Shown one piece after another: positions 55,771 through 64,000 of a stretch of DNA of 64,000 nt. The stretch spans positions 1-64,000 of the forward strand of contig NZ_JAJFZM010000006.1 of the NCBI RefSeq assembly GCF_020733705.1. Reading direction: 5' to 3'. Position 1 is the first letter of the stretch. Every line of letters begins with the position of its first letter. The notes below the pieces were generated by a model, which had not been told where the DNA came from, did not search any database, and saw only the letters and a program-made list of their open reading frames with translations. Source of the DNA: Nocardia australiensis. Its GTDB lineage: Bacteria; Actinomycetota; Actinomycetes; Mycobacteriales; Mycobacteriaceae. Both the position numbers and the translations under genes were made by a program.

Positions 55771-56427
55771 TCAGCAGAGCTGCGCGACTTCCGCATCGGT
55801 CAGCACGATCGGCGAAACGTAATCCTTCGCCCTGGCCAATCGCACCGCCCGATACAGCGGTCGCTGCTCCAATGCCGCGTCCCTCGCCTCCGCACGCAAT
55901 TGCGCGACCAGCACCGTCGACACCGAAACGGCCCCGGCCAACGGGCAGGCGGCGAGTGCGTCGGCCAGCTTGCGGAGGCCGAGCAGGTGCAGTTCCCGTC
56001 CACTGCCCGCATCGGTGTACATGGCCAGCGGGACGATCTGAGTGTCGGCTCCCGCCGTGATCCGCAGTGCGATACGGCTCAGGCGCGATGGGAATACGAG
56101 AACCTCGACTCCGGTCGCCGCCGCCAGGTCCAACCGGTGCTGCCCGAACAGTCGGCGTGCGTGAATCATGTTGCCGGTCAGCCACATTCGACGCCGCCGC
56201 AATGCGATGGCATAGCCGACGGTGGGAGCGCCGACAACAACACCGATCGCCAGCGACACCGGCCAGCTGACCAGCAGCGCCGCGAGCAACGCTGCGCCGA
56301 GTCCGACCCCGATCGCGGCGAGCGCCAGCCGGCGCAGCATGGGCGCGTACATCTCGGGCGCGACGAGATCGAGGCCGATCTCTCGATCAGGTTGGGATTC
56401 CCCGGGATTCGACGGTTCCACAGTCAC
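55771..56427 (-). CDS. Two-TM hypothetical membrane protein
   Basis: 218 residues. After a hydrophilic 30 residues, two helices (LALAAIGVGLGAALLAALLV; VSLAIGVVVGAPTVGYAIAL) are followed by a basic RRRRMWLTGNMIHARRLFGQHRLDL strand region and a soluble C-domain (VEVLVFPSRLSRIALRITAG). The layout resembles bacterial PH-like membrane proteins. Start GTG 56427. It lies 43 bases after hisS... on the same strand downstream of it. No precise function. Confidence 0.72.
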   Translation of the reverse strand: MTVEPSNPGESQPDREIGLDLVAPEMYAPMLRRLALAAIGVGLGAALLAALLVSWPVSLAIGVVVGAPTVGYAIALRRRRMWLTGNMIHARRLFGQHRLDLAAATGVEVLVFPSRLSRIALRITAGADTQIVPLAMYTDAGSGRELHLLGLRKLADALAACPLAGAVSVSTVLVAQLRAEARDAALEQRPLYRAVRLARAKDYVSPIVLTDAEVAQLC

Positions 56428-56469
56428 AGCAGCACATCCAGACGAGCATCGGTGTACCCCGGCACCGTA

Positions 56470-57747
56470 CTACTCGCCGGGGTACAGCGCTGCGACGACG
56501 GCGGCGACCGTCTCGTCCAATGGGATTTGTCGCTGCTCGCCGCTCACCATGTCCTTGAGACCGATGGACCCCTCGGCCAGATCGCGATCGCCGAGAACCA
56601 GGGTCAGTTTCGCCCCGGACTTGTCGGCGGCCTTCATCGCACCCTTCACACCGCGCCCGCCGTAGGCCAGATCAACCCGAATTCCTTCGCCGCGCAACCG
56701 CGCCGCGAACACCATGAGCTGCTGTTTGGCGGCGTCGCCGAGCGGCACACCGAAGACCTCGCAGCGAGCCGGGTCGCCAACGGACTTCCCCTCGGCTCGC
56801 AGCGCGAGCATGGTGCGATCCACGCCGAGACCGAAACCGATGCCGGACAGCGGTTGTCCGCCCAATTCGGCCATCAGGCCGTCATAGCGGCCGCCGCCGC
56901 CGATCCCCGACTGCGCACCGAGCCCATCGTGTACGAATTCGAAGGTCGTTTTCGTGTAGTAGTCCAGGCCACGCACCATGCGCGGGTTCACCACGTACGG
57001 CACGCCGAGTGCGTCGAGATAGCCGAGCACCTGCTCGAAGTGCGCCTTCGCCGATTCCGACAGGTGATCGATCATCAGCGGAGCATCAGCGGTCATCTCG
57101 CGCACCTCGGGCCGCTTGTCGTCGAGCACCCGCAGCGGGTTCAATTGCGCCCGACGCTTGGTCTCCTCGTCCAACGGCAACCCAAACAGGAACTCCTGCA
57201 ACAACTCTCGGTACTGCGGACGGCATGTCTCATCGCCGAGCGAGGTAACCTCCAGCCGGAAGCCATCCAGCCCCAAACCGCGGTAGCCCGCGTCGGCGAT
57301 CGCGATCACCTCGGCGTCGAGGGCCGGATCATCGACGCCGATGGCCTCGACGCCGACCTGCTGCAACTGCCGGTAGCGCCCGGCCTGCGGCCGCTCGTAA
57401 CGGAAGAACGGACCCGCGTAGACCAGCTTCACCGGCAACTGGCCGCGATCGAGGCCGTTCTCGATCACCGCGCGCATGACGCCCGCCGTGCCTTCCGGGC
57501 GCAGCGTGACGCTGCGCTCGCCCCGATCGGCGAAGGTGTACATCTCCTTGGTCACCACATCGGTCGATTCACCAACGCCACGCGCGAACAGCCCGGTGTC
57601 CTCGAAAATCGGCAGCTCCATATGCCCGTACCCGGCGAGTCGAGCGGCACGGATCAGGCCGTCGCGTACCGCGACGAACTCGGCCGAACCGGGTGGTGCG
57701 TAGTCCGGGATCCCCTTCGGGGCGGAGAAGCTGCTGGTCTTGGTCAC
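56470..57747 (-). CDS. hisS: Histidyl-tRNA synthetase
   Basis: 425 residues. Motif 2 RYERPQAGRYRQLQQVGVEAIG, histidine-binding signatures VRGLDYYTKTTFEFVHDGLG and GGGGRYDGLMAELGG, and motif 3 SGIGFGLGVDRTMLAL. C-terminal anticodon domain begins near CEVFGVPLGDAAKQQ. GTG 57747 gives TKTSSFSAPKGIPDY, the usual N-terminus; the frame to 57834 is unlikely. In M. tuberculosis hisS is likewise near ppiB. Confidence 0.97.
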   Translation of the reverse strand: MTKTSSFSAPKGIPDYAPPGSAEFVAVRDGLIRAARLAGYGHMELPIFEDTGLFARGVGESTDVVTKEMYTFADRGERSVTLRPEGTAGVMRAVIENGLDRGQLPVKLVYAGPFFRYERPQAGRYRQLQQVGVEAIGVDDPALDAEVIAIADAGYRGLGLDGFRLEVTSLGDETCRPQYRELLQEFLFGLPLDEETKRRAQLNPLRVLDDKRPEVREMTADAPLMIDHLSESAKAHFEQVLGYLDALGVPYVVNPRMVRGLDYYTKTTFEFVHDGLGAQSGIGGGGRYDGLMAELGGQPLSGIGFGLGVDRTMLALRAEGKSVGDPARCEVFGVPLGDAAKQQLMVFAARLRGEGIRVDLAYGGRGVKGAMKAADKSGAKLTLVLGDRDLAEGSIGLKDMVSGEQRQIPLDETVAAVVAALYPGE

Positions 57748-58247
57748 AATGGTCCAGTTTCCACCACGACTCCCCGTCAAGTCCAACCGGTTTGCCTGTG
57801 CGGCTCGGTAAGGCCGCTGATGGGCGCGCCCCATCCACAGCAGTCAGGTCGGAACTAGGCTCTAGCGGGTCCTTTACGCGATATGAGTGAGGCGGTGTCA
57901 GCTCTCGGACACCGACATGACGAAATGGCTGGAGCTGGCGCTGAGGAACGGCGGTTCGGCTCGATTCAGTAGGCTTCATCTTCACCCTGCCGGATTCCGC
58001 GACCGGCTGGCCTTGGGCGAGAACGCCACGCACGGCTCGATCTCGCAGGCGAGCTTCGACGGCGACAACCTCACGCTCGAGTACTACGACACCGAACACC
58101 TCGGCACTTTCACCCGCCCCCGAACATCGCCCCGACGACCGTGTTCCACCGGTTCGCCCAGGCGCCCGGGCAGGAAGTGCCGGGCAGTCTCAGGAAGAGA
58201 TGGCACACTCTTAGGCCGTACGTATCGGATACGGGAGGAACGTGGTA
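57748..58247. other. Intergenic stretch with a possible gene remnant
   Basis: About 500 bases. The plus frame 57887-58120 reads protein-like for ~50 residues (FRDRLALGENATHGSISQAS, FDGDNLTLEYYDTEHLGTFT) then decays. It could be the tail of a lost gene; M. tuberculosis has a metallo-beta-lactamase-fold gene (Rv2581c) here, but I do not see that fold. GGAGG at 58234-58238 serves ppiB. Confidence 0.4.
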
Positions 58248-59120
58248 GTGCCGAGCAACGAACAGCGACGAGCAGCGGCGAAACGCAAGCTGGAGCGCCA
58301 GCTCGCCAATCGGGCCGATCGAGCACGCAGGCGCAAGCAACTCACCATCGCCGGGTCGGTACTCGGGGTTGTCGTGGTGGTCGCGGCGGTCACCGGCGTC
58401 TATTTCCTGACCCGTGGTGACGACAGCGAGAACACCGCGACGCCGGAAACCAAGGACGCCTCGCTGTCGGCCGCCGCTCCGCCCGCCGCCCAGGCCAAAC
58501 CCGCCACAGTGAACTGCGAATACACCGACAGCCAGCGGCCCGCGGACAAGCCGGTGAACAAGCCGAGGACCGAAGGCATCAAGACCGACGGCGCGGATGC
58601 CTCGCTGAGCATGAGCATGGAAACCAGCCAGGGCCCCATCGGCCTGAGCCTGAACAATGCCGAGTCCCCGTGCACCGTCAACAGTTTCGCCAGCCTGGCG
58701 AGCCAGGGCTATTTCGACGACACCAGCTGCCATCGTATGACTGCAGGCGAGGGCCTGAAGGTGCTGCAGTGCGGTGACCCGACCGGCACCGGAATGGGTG
58801 GCCCCGGTTACCAATTCGGCAACGAGTACCCCACCGATCAGTACGCGCCGGGCGATCCGGCCGCCGAGTCGCAGCCGGTCGCCTACAAGCGCGGTGTACT
58901 CGCCATGGCCAACGCCGGACCCGGTACCAACGGCAGCCAATTCTTCGTCGTCTACGGCGATTCCGAGTTGCCGCCGCAGTACACCATTTTCGGCACCGTC
59001 GACAAGGACGGTCTCGAGACAGTGGACAAGATCGCCAAGGGCGGTCAGGACAATGCGAACGGCCCCGGCGACGGCAAGCCGACGCTCCCGGTGACCGTCA
59101 CATCGATGCGCATCGACTAG
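58248..59120 (+). CDS. ppiB: Membrane-anchored cyclophilin-type peptidyl-prolyl isomerase
   Basis: 290 residues. A basic N-terminal region (NEQRRAAAKRKLERQLANRA) precedes one helix (LTIAGSVLGVVVVVAAVTGVYF) and a Pro/Ala linker. The cyclophilin domain shows SPCTVNSFASLASQGYFDD, CHRMTAGEGLKVLQCGDPTGTG (the Arg and Gln sites) and GVLAMANAGPGTNGSQFFV. GTG 58248 is nine bases after GGAGG; an in-frame GTG at 58242 is too close to it. It folds proteins outside the membrane. Confidence 0.95.
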   Translation: MPSNEQRRAAAKRKLERQLANRADRARRRKQLTIAGSVLGVVVVVAAVTGVYFLTRGDDSENTATPETKDASLSAAAPPAAQAKPATVNCEYTDSQRPADKPVNKPRTEGIKTDGADASLSMSMETSQGPIGLSLNNAESPCTVNSFASLASQGYFDDTSCHRMTAGEGLKVLQCGDPTGTGMGGPGYQFGNEYPTDQYAPGDPAAESQPVAYKRGVLAMANAGPGTNGSQFFVVYGDSELPPQYTIFGTVDKDGLETVDKIAKGGQDNANGPGDGKPTLPVTVTSMRID

Positions 59121-59531
59121 CCGCGCTCGTGGGTCGGTGCGCACGGGCTGCGTGCGGACCCACGTCGCGCCCCGAAAGCCCCGCTCAGCCCCGTCATTAG
59201 AAGAACCTGATCATCCGGTTAGGGTGGGCTAAAACAGGAGATCCTTCGGCGCATTGCGCCGCGTGCCGAAATTGTGCGATATATGCTGTTGAGCGGCACG
59301 TTCGTACGGGTGTGCCGAGCTTTCTCAGGTAGTCTCGGAACAAGGAGTTTCCGGAGCGTAGTCAAGCCTCAACTGGGAGATCCCCCGCCCGGGGAATGCC
59401 ATGCGACGAGAGCTCCGGGTGTCCACGTTTGCAGCCAGGGGCGCCGCCCTACGGATCACAATCCGCGTGACGGTGTCCGTGACGAAGCACCACAACATCC
59501 ATAGTGATCACTGCAGCATCGGGGAGCAGCC
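59121..59531 (+). other. Long leader before the coiled-coil gene
   Basis: About 410 bases. After the ppiB terminator there is GC-rich sequence with several short self-complementary pieces (for example around 59385-59400) and no open frame of note. The length and stem-rich look allow a structured leader, but it does not match any riboswitch I can recall well enough to name. A GGGGAGC ribosome-binding site lies at 59520-59526. Confidence 0.4.
59129..59163 (+). terminator. Probable terminator after ppiB
   Basis: Outer arms GTGGGTC/GACCCAC (59129-59135, 59157-59163) and a shorter inner CGCAC/GTGCG pair form an imperfect hairpin eight bases after the ppiB stop. No T-run. Confidence 0.5.
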
Positions 59532-60086
59532 ATGTCCGAGGAACTGGACGACATCGGCCGGGAAACCGCGGCCATGATGAAGACTATGTTGCAGCTTGCG
59601 ACGCTTGTCGCACTGCGGACCCGTGAACGTGGTCAAAAAGAGGCCGAAGCCCGCGTCAAGGTCACCGAGGCCCGGGTCAAAGAGGCCAGAGAGCTTCAGA
59701 TCCGTGAGGCCAGGGACGCGAAGGCCAAAGATCCGCGCAACCTCGAGCTGGCCCGAATGGTCGAGAAATCGGTCCCGGCCAAAGGCATTTCGTTGGAGAA
59801 GGATCGATTCGCCGAGCAGGCGGGTGCTAGCCGAACGGCCGCCGATGCCTCGGCCGTGGCCAAGCCACTCATCAGATACGACTCCGCCGAACGCCGTACC
59901 GCCATCGCCGCACACCTCGCCAGGATGGGCATCTCGCCCGAATTGGCCGCGGTACGAATGCTGACCGAGGTCGGGCAGGCACAACCTCCCGAAGAAGCGG
60001 TACGCATCCGAGACGAGGCAGTCCGCGCGGTCGCCACCCGCGGCCGCGAACAAGAAGCCCGCGGCCTGGAGCGCGTCCGCCAGTAG
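59532..60086 (+). CDS. Coiled-coil hypothetical protein
   Basis: 184 residues, mostly one long helical run with charged heptads (RTRERGQKEAEARVKVTEAR, VKEARELQIREARDAKAKDP). The C-terminal ~70 residues form a smaller helical domain (SAERRTAIAAHLARMGISPE, LAAVRMLTEVGQ). No signal or membrane helix. It faces the conjugation-type operon and may be a mobilisation or partition accessory protein by context. Family not recognised. Confidence 0.68.
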   Translation: MSEELDDIGRETAAMMKTMLQLATLVALRTRERGQKEAEARVKVTEARVKEARELQIREARDAKAKDPRNLELARMVEKSVPAKGISLEKDRFAEQAGASRTAADASAVAKPLIRYDSAERRTAIAAHLARMGISPELAAVRMLTEVGQAQPPEEAVRIRDEAVRAVATRGREQEARGLERVRQ

Positions 60087-60092
60087 AGACGA

Positions 60093-60121
60093 GAAACGCC
60101 CGCCGGCCCGGCGGGCGTTTC
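60093..60121. terminator. Terminator between convergent genes
   Basis: A 13-base perfect stem (60093-60105 with 60109-60121) around a three-base loop, seven bases after the coiled-coil gene. It ends with TTTC, and also serves the convergent operon. Confidence 0.78.
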
Positions 60122-60182
60122 GTCGTTTCGCGGACTGTGTTGCCGCGCACGGCATTACTGCCGTGCTGTTCGAACAGACGGT

Positions 60183-60569
60183 CTACGGCTGGAAGTCGCC
60201 GACGGTCGGATCCCCGAACAGGCCACGCTCAGGAGACTTCAGCGGCAGCGGGCTCAGCATATCCTTGTGGCCGTTGCGAACACTGCAGTATTTGAATGGA
60301 CCGCGCGGATCGAACAGCTTCGTCATGTGCGGGTCGGCGTGGTCGAGAAACCACACGCTCAGGCCGGTGCTCGCTTGCAGCCGATAGTGCTCCCACGCCC
60401 GCCACAACGCGTCCAGCCGCGCCACCGCCTCGGCGTGCTTCCACCACTCGGGACACCACACCGTTTCGCTGATGTCGGTCACCTGGCGGCGGTAGACGAC
60501 ACTCAGATAGTTTTCGACGAAGTCCACCACATCGGTGTGAATCATCGGCGGTTGCTGCTGTTCGGTCAC
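60183..60569 (-). CDS. DUF4913-like small protein of conjugation modules
   Basis: 128 residues. FVENYLSVVYRRQVTDISETVWCPEWWKHAEAV and ARLDALWRAWEHYRLQASTG match the DUF4913 pattern (Trp-Cys-Pro-x-Trp-Trp, then LxALWRAWE). Such proteins accompany VirD4/TraG in actinobacterial mobile elements. The start overlaps the coupling-protein gene's stop by four bases. Function unknown, probably with the coupling protein. Confidence 0.8.
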   Translation of the reverse strand: MTEQQQPPMIHTDVVDFVENYLSVVYRRQVTDISETVWCPEWWKHAEAVARLDALWRAWEHYRLQASTGLSVWFLDHADPHMTKLFDPRGPFKYCSVRNGHKDMLSPLPLKSPERGLFGDPTVGDFQP

Positions 60570-62389
60570 AGCGGCCTAGCCTCCTCGGGTTCGCCGTAAT
60601 CGGGTGACGGGGGTGCCTTGATCAGCGAAGGTCCGCCGATCAGGTCGGTGATCTCGGTCTTGCGTCCCGGCAGGTGATGCGAGATCGACTTCTTCACGTC
60701 GGCAGAGTACTCGCCCTCCCACCATGGGACAGTGCGGACGAGCACCGCGGGCTGGCCCGAGGTGAACACGACCGCGCGGCCCTTCGGCAGCGTCGCGAGC
60801 CCATGCACGGTGAAGGTCTTCGAAGAACCCAGCGAGCGTGAATAGCTCTTGCCGCCTTTGGATTCGGAGACCGACGAGGAAACCGAGTCGTAGTCACCGA
60901 TCGCTTCGGACCGGTCCCGCAGGAAGTTCATATCGTCGACGCCGGGGCCGAGCACCTTGACGTTGGCCGCCGACCACAGCGCGAGCATGCCCGCGTCACC
61001 CCAGCAGCGGGCGCCCTGAGCCCACGATTGCAGCACCGTCATCACGACAATGCCGCGTGAACCGAAGTGGCTGTACTGCTTAGGCAGATCTTTCCAGCGC
61101 ACCACATTGGCGGCCTCGTCAAGCACCGCGAGCAGCGGGATGGGCAGCCGACCCCCTGGCGATCGCGACGCCTTGCGCATGGCCACATCGACGACGGCCT
61201 CGGTAAGCGCACTCACCAGCGGTGCCGCCGAACCTCGCCCCTCCAGCGAGAGGCTGTAGAGGGTGCCGTGGCTCTCGATGAACTCCAGTTCGTCGAACTG
61301 CCTGCGGTTTTCACCGGGCAGGATCCACGGGTGCACATTCGACAACTGCAAGCATCGGATCATCTTCTTCGCGGTACCGAAAATTCCGCTCTTGGTCCGC
61401 GGATCGGCGTTGTACTGCATCGCCAGACCCGAGGCGGTGTAATCGTGGCCGGCCCGACGCAGTATCTCGATGGGCTCCGAGTTGTTCGGATCGGTCACCC
61501 ATTCCCAGACCTGGACGATCGCCATACCACTTGCGGCGGCGGCGAGGAACAACCCGGCGAGTAGATCCTCGGCCTCGGGATCGAAGAACACGTCCGCCTT
61601 GGCCTCCGAGCCGCTGTCGGCGTCGGCGAAATGCCCGGCCAGCCGCGCCGCGCGCATTTCACAACCCTCATGATGGGCGTCCACCCAGGCCAGCGGATCC
61701 CAGTGCCAGGTGGGTTCCTCACCGGCCACGCCCTGCGGGTCGAACACGTAGGTGGGGCTGCCCTTGGCCGCACGAACATCTCGGGTCGCATCGACCACGT
61801 CACGCTTGTTCGAGGTGGCCAACACGGGACCGATCGCGGTGAGGATCGCCGGAATCACCCTCGAGGTGGACTTACCCTGGCGCGGACCCCAAATGTCGAG
61901 GTGCAGGTCCTCATAGGAGCCATAGAGCATGACCCCGTCGGCGACACCGATGCCGATCGGCACACCGGGTGCGTCGTTATAACCGAGATTCACGCCGAGC
62001 ATCTCGGCCTTCGCCCGTACGCCTGCCTCGGTGAGCGAGGCGATGGCACTGCCGGTCCCCATCACATCGGCTTTGTCATCGATGGCGAGGCGCCCCTTGG
62101 TCTGCCGAGTCTTGAGCCGCTTGCGCACGAAAAGGTATGCGGCACATGCCAACAAGACCAGCAGCACAATCACCGTCGAGGGGCGCGGCCAATGCAGGTT
62201 GCCGCGCGCCAGATCCGCGACGATGGCGATCGGGTTTACCGGGACGTTCTGGCGGGTGACCGCCAGGGCGTTGCCCAGATGCAGTGCGATCCACAGAGTC
62301 CCGAGAATGGCGAAGGCGGCGTAGATCATGATCAGGCTGAGATCGGGTCCGACCGCGGCCGGATCCTGCACCTTCTTCTTTTTCGCCAT
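60566..62389 (-). CDS. Type IV secretion coupling ATPase (VirD4/TraG-like)
   Basis: 607 residues. Two N-terminal membrane helices (LIMIYAAFAILGTLWIALHL; STVIVLLVLLACAAYLFVR), then the ATPase with Walker A DIWGPRQGKSTSRVIPAIL, VLATSNKRDVVDATR and Walker B PLLAVLDEAANVV, plus GIVVMTVLQSWAQGARCWG. It pumps DNA or protein substrate to a type IV channel. ATG 62389 has AGGAGG seven bases upstream. It lies in an operon with the VirB8-like gene. Confidence 0.9.
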   Translation of the reverse strand: MAKKKKVQDPAAVGPDLSLIMIYAAFAILGTLWIALHLGNALAVTRQNVPVNPIAIVADLARGNLHWPRPSTVIVLLVLLACAAYLFVRKRLKTRQTKGRLAIDDKADVMGTGSAIASLTEAGVRAKAEMLGVNLGYNDAPGVPIGIGVADGVMLYGSYEDLHLDIWGPRQGKSTSRVIPAILTAIGPVLATSNKRDVVDATRDVRAAKGSPTYVFDPQGVAGEEPTWHWDPLAWVDAHHEGCEMRAARLAGHFADADSGSEAKADVFFDPEAEDLLAGLFLAAAASGMAIVQVWEWVTDPNNSEPIEILRRAGHDYTASGLAMQYNADPRTKSGIFGTAKKMIRCLQLSNVHPWILPGENRRQFDELEFIESHGTLYSLSLEGRGSAAPLVSALTEAVVDVAMRKASRSPGGRLPIPLLAVLDEAANVVRWKDLPKQYSHFGSRGIVVMTVLQSWAQGARCWGDAGMLALWSAANVKVLGPGVDDMNFLRDRSEAIGDYDSVSSSVSESKGGKSYSRSLGSSKTFTVHGLATLPKGRAVVFTSGQPAVLVRTVPWWEGEYSADVKKSISHHLPGRKTEITDLIGGPSLIKAPPSPDYGEPEEARPL

Positions 62390-62434
62390 ATCTGCCTCCT
62401 GTATGGACCGTGCTCTGCGATGAGTCTGCGCTGC

Positions 62435-63121
62435 TCAGCGGAATGCGTCGAGCCGCCAGCCGTCGGACGTATTGACGACGGTCGCGATGACCGTCGCGGG
62501 CGGTAACGGTTCCTTGCGCCCGTTCGGATAGACGACTGTCTGCTCGACGCCGATCTTGAACTGCTGAATATTCGGGTCTGCGCCGGCCGGCGGCCTGTCC
62601 CCGGAGGCGAAGGTGAACGCTTCGACATGTGCGTTCGCCTTCGCCCAATCCGCCCACTGCAGTGATGGTTTGGGCGTCTCCAGTCCGCTCGGTGAGGTAT
62701 CCAGCATGCGAATCATACTGGGGCCCAGCCACTTACGCGCACGGGTGAGCGAGGCTCCCGGACTCTCGGTGACGGGCTGCCAGGTGTAGATCTCCTTCAG
62801 CGCGGCCACCGCGACGCCGTCCGGCGTCACCGGATCGGGGGCGGGTACCTCCTCCAGCAACCGGGTTGTCGGCGTCACCGGATGCGCGGCACCGGAATCC
62901 GAGTCCGCGCCGTCACCACTGCTACAGGCCGCACTGAGCATTGACACACCCAGCATCGCAACGCTCACCACCAGCATCACCACCAGTTTCGCGCGTGCTT
63001 TCGCATTGTCATTGCACGCCGATCGATCCTTCAAGGCTAACCGCCACGACCCGTGCACGGACGCCGCACGCGTCACCTGCGCCGCGGCGTGTTCACTCCC
63101 CTGCCCGGCCGAGGCGCTCAC
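62435..63121 (-). CDS. VirB8-like/NTF2-fold membrane-anchored protein
   Basis: 228 residues from GTG 63121, which overlaps the upstream stop (GTGA). After ~45 basic residues comes a hydrophobic helix (LVVMLVVSVAMLGVSMLS) with AAC, possibly a lipobox if an internal start is used. The outer domain (ALKEIYTWQPVTESPGASL, WLGPSMIRMLD, VEQTVVYPNGRKEPLP, DGWRLDAF) has the NTF2/VirB8 pattern. Probable channel component of the type IV system (inference). Confidence 0.68.
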   Translation of the reverse strand: MSASAGQGSEHAAAQVTRAASVHGSWRLALKDRSACNDNAKARAKLVVMLVVSVAMLGVSMLSAACSSGDGADSDSGAAHPVTPTTRLLEEVPAPDPVTPDGVAVAALKEIYTWQPVTESPGASLTRARKWLGPSMIRMLDTSPSGLETPKPSLQWADWAKANAHVEAFTFASGDRPPAGADPNIQQFKIGVEQTVVYPNGRKEPLPPATVIATVVNTSDGWRLDAFR

Positions 63122-64000
63122 AGTACCCTCCGCAACCGAGCGTCGCCGGGAACGAGGACCTCCGTCACGCCGCTGCGCGAACGGGTATCCACACCGGGCA
63201 CCGACTGGATCATTTGCCCACTGCCGGAATAGATTCCGACCTGCGCGGGTCCACGCGGACCGAACGAGCTGAACACCAGATCGCCCGGCGCCGCCTTGCT
63301 CATCGGCACCTCGGCACCCGCCTCCCACTGTTGTTCGGCGGTGCGCGGCAGGGTGACGGTGCCCGATGACGCCGCGAACACCGCGGCCGAGGTCAATCCG
63401 GGACCGTCCAGACCTCCGCTACTCGGCCCCTGCGGGCCACCGCCGCCCCAGACATACGGCTGACCGAGCCATTGATGTGCAGCCGCCACGATATTCGCCC
63501 CGCCCGAGCTGTCCTGAGGGGTGAACCTGCCGAGGGAACCCGGCGCCCGGTACTGCGGTTCCATCGCGAGGATGTTCGCGACGTAGGGCCGGGTCTCGGA
63601 GTAGTGCGCGGCGAATTGATTCGGCATACCGCCCGACGCCAGCACAGCGCCCTCACCGGCGTTGTAAGCGGCCAGCGTCAGCGCGACAAGATCGCCCTGC
63701 ACCCTCCCCTCGGATTCCCAGGACACGACCTTGTGCGCGATCGCGCACATATAGCGGCCCTGACCGACGATCGCATCACCGTCATCCCAGACGCTGGCGA
63801 CGCCATTGCCGTCGGCATCGATGACATACGGTTTGCCATCGTCGGGATTGATACTCGACGCGGTGCCCGGTAGGAACTGCGCCAAACCCTGCGCGCCCGC
63901 AGGCGAATTCGCCCCGCGCTGAAACCCGGACTCCTGCCTGCCCTGAGCGGCCAGTAGTGACGGTGTTATCTGCGGGCAGATGGAACCGGCGCGGCGATAC
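63118..64000 (-). CDS. Lytic transglycosylase + NlpC/P60-like protein (5' end outside window)
   Basis: The visible ~294 residues start inside a transglycosylase domain: LLAAQGRQESGF with the catalytic Glu, SPAGAQGLAQFLPGT and ALTLAAYNAGEGAV. An NlpC/P60 domain follows (ANIVAAAHQWLGQPYVWGGG). Its Cys motif, normally DCSGL, reads DGPGL, and the usual His in HVGIY is Gln (AQVGIYSGSGQMI). So the peptidase half appears inactive while the transglycosylase half looks intact. It opens peptidoglycan for the type IV channel, as VirB1-like enzymes do. Confidence 0.88.
   Translation of the reverse strand, partial: YRRAGSICPQITPSLLAAQGRQESGFQRGANSPAGAQGLAQFLPGTASSINPDDGKPYVIDADGNGVASVWDDGDAIVGQGRYMCAIAHKVVSWESEGRVQGDLVALTLAAYNAGEGAVLASGGMPNQFAAHYSETRPYVANILAMEPQYRAPGSLGRFTPQDSSGGANIVAAAHQWLGQPYVWGGGGPQGPSSGGLDGPGLTSAAVFAASSGTVTLPRTAEQQWEAGAEVPMSKAAPGDLVFSSFGPRGPAQVGIYSGSGQMIQSVPGVDTRSRSGVTEVLVPGDARLRRVL

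Noticed and set aside
54649..57858. Plus-strand open frame of 1,069 codons
   Set aside because: Antisense shadow of mdh, a membrane protein and hisS, made possible by high GC; no domain in it.
59300..59480. Possible c-di-AMP (ydaO-type) riboswitch in the leader before the coiled-coil gene
   Set aside because: Only loose resemblance in GC-rich stems; the conserved sequence blocks I remember are not present.

Overview
The window is high-GC DNA from an actinobacterium of the mycolate group, most likely Nocardia or a close relative. The evidence is gene order: nusB-efp-pepQ, a prepilin peptidase, aroC-aroK-aroB, aroE-mltG-ruvX-alaS, rarA, aspS, a neutral zinc metallopeptidase, a radical-SAM gene, hisS and ppiB follow roughly the order I remember for Mycobacterium tuberculosis Rv2532c-Rv2582. 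Accessory genes are inserted into this backbone. Starts are often GTG, and most operon joints overlap by 1-4 bases.

Left part (1-20.4 kb) is accessory. It opens with a broken hypothetical pair and a family-A DNA polymerase overlapping an AlkB-type dioxygenase, which is a likely DNA repair or damage unit. A frameshifted hypothetical gene and a divergent TetR regulator/quinone oxidoreductase pair with visible operators follow. From an IS3-type transposase remnant at about 6.1 kb the region looks like an acquired defence-type island. It holds an XRE-ImmA/IrrE metallopeptidase with a co-transcribed partner, a small HTH protein, a nucleotide-sugar dehydratase-like enzyme missing a catalytic Asp, and a 1,920-residue TIR / degenerate metallophosphoesterase / NACHT / pentapeptide / WD40 protein. 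An ArsB-like permease and a tightly coupled three-gene operon (two-TM membrane protein, cupin-like protein, inositol-monophosphatase-like protein) close the island.

Middle part (20.6-46.9 kb) is the conserved housekeeping backbone: elongation factor P, NusB, five shikimate-pathway genes (aroC, aroK, aroB and aroE, with aroK carrying a long basic tail), the alaS-ruvX-mltG-aroE operon, rarA, aspS and several peptidases. The PepQ-like protein upstream of efp lacks metal-binding residues. A very large hairpin lies between aspS and a DUF389 gene.

Right part (46.9-64 kb) holds an ESX-type secretion substrate pair (EspC-like plus a Ser/Gly/Pro-rich partner), an NAD-dependent epimerase behind a KstR-type box, a radical-SAM gene behind an SOS box, korA-korB (2-oxoglutarate:ferredoxin oxidoreductase) facing malate dehydrogenase, hisS and ppiB. 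The window ends in part of a type IV secretion/conjugation operon: VirD4/TraG coupling protein, VirB8-like protein, and a transglycosylase-NlpC/P60 protein whose NlpC site is degenerate.

All family calls come from reading motifs by eye. No database search was run.
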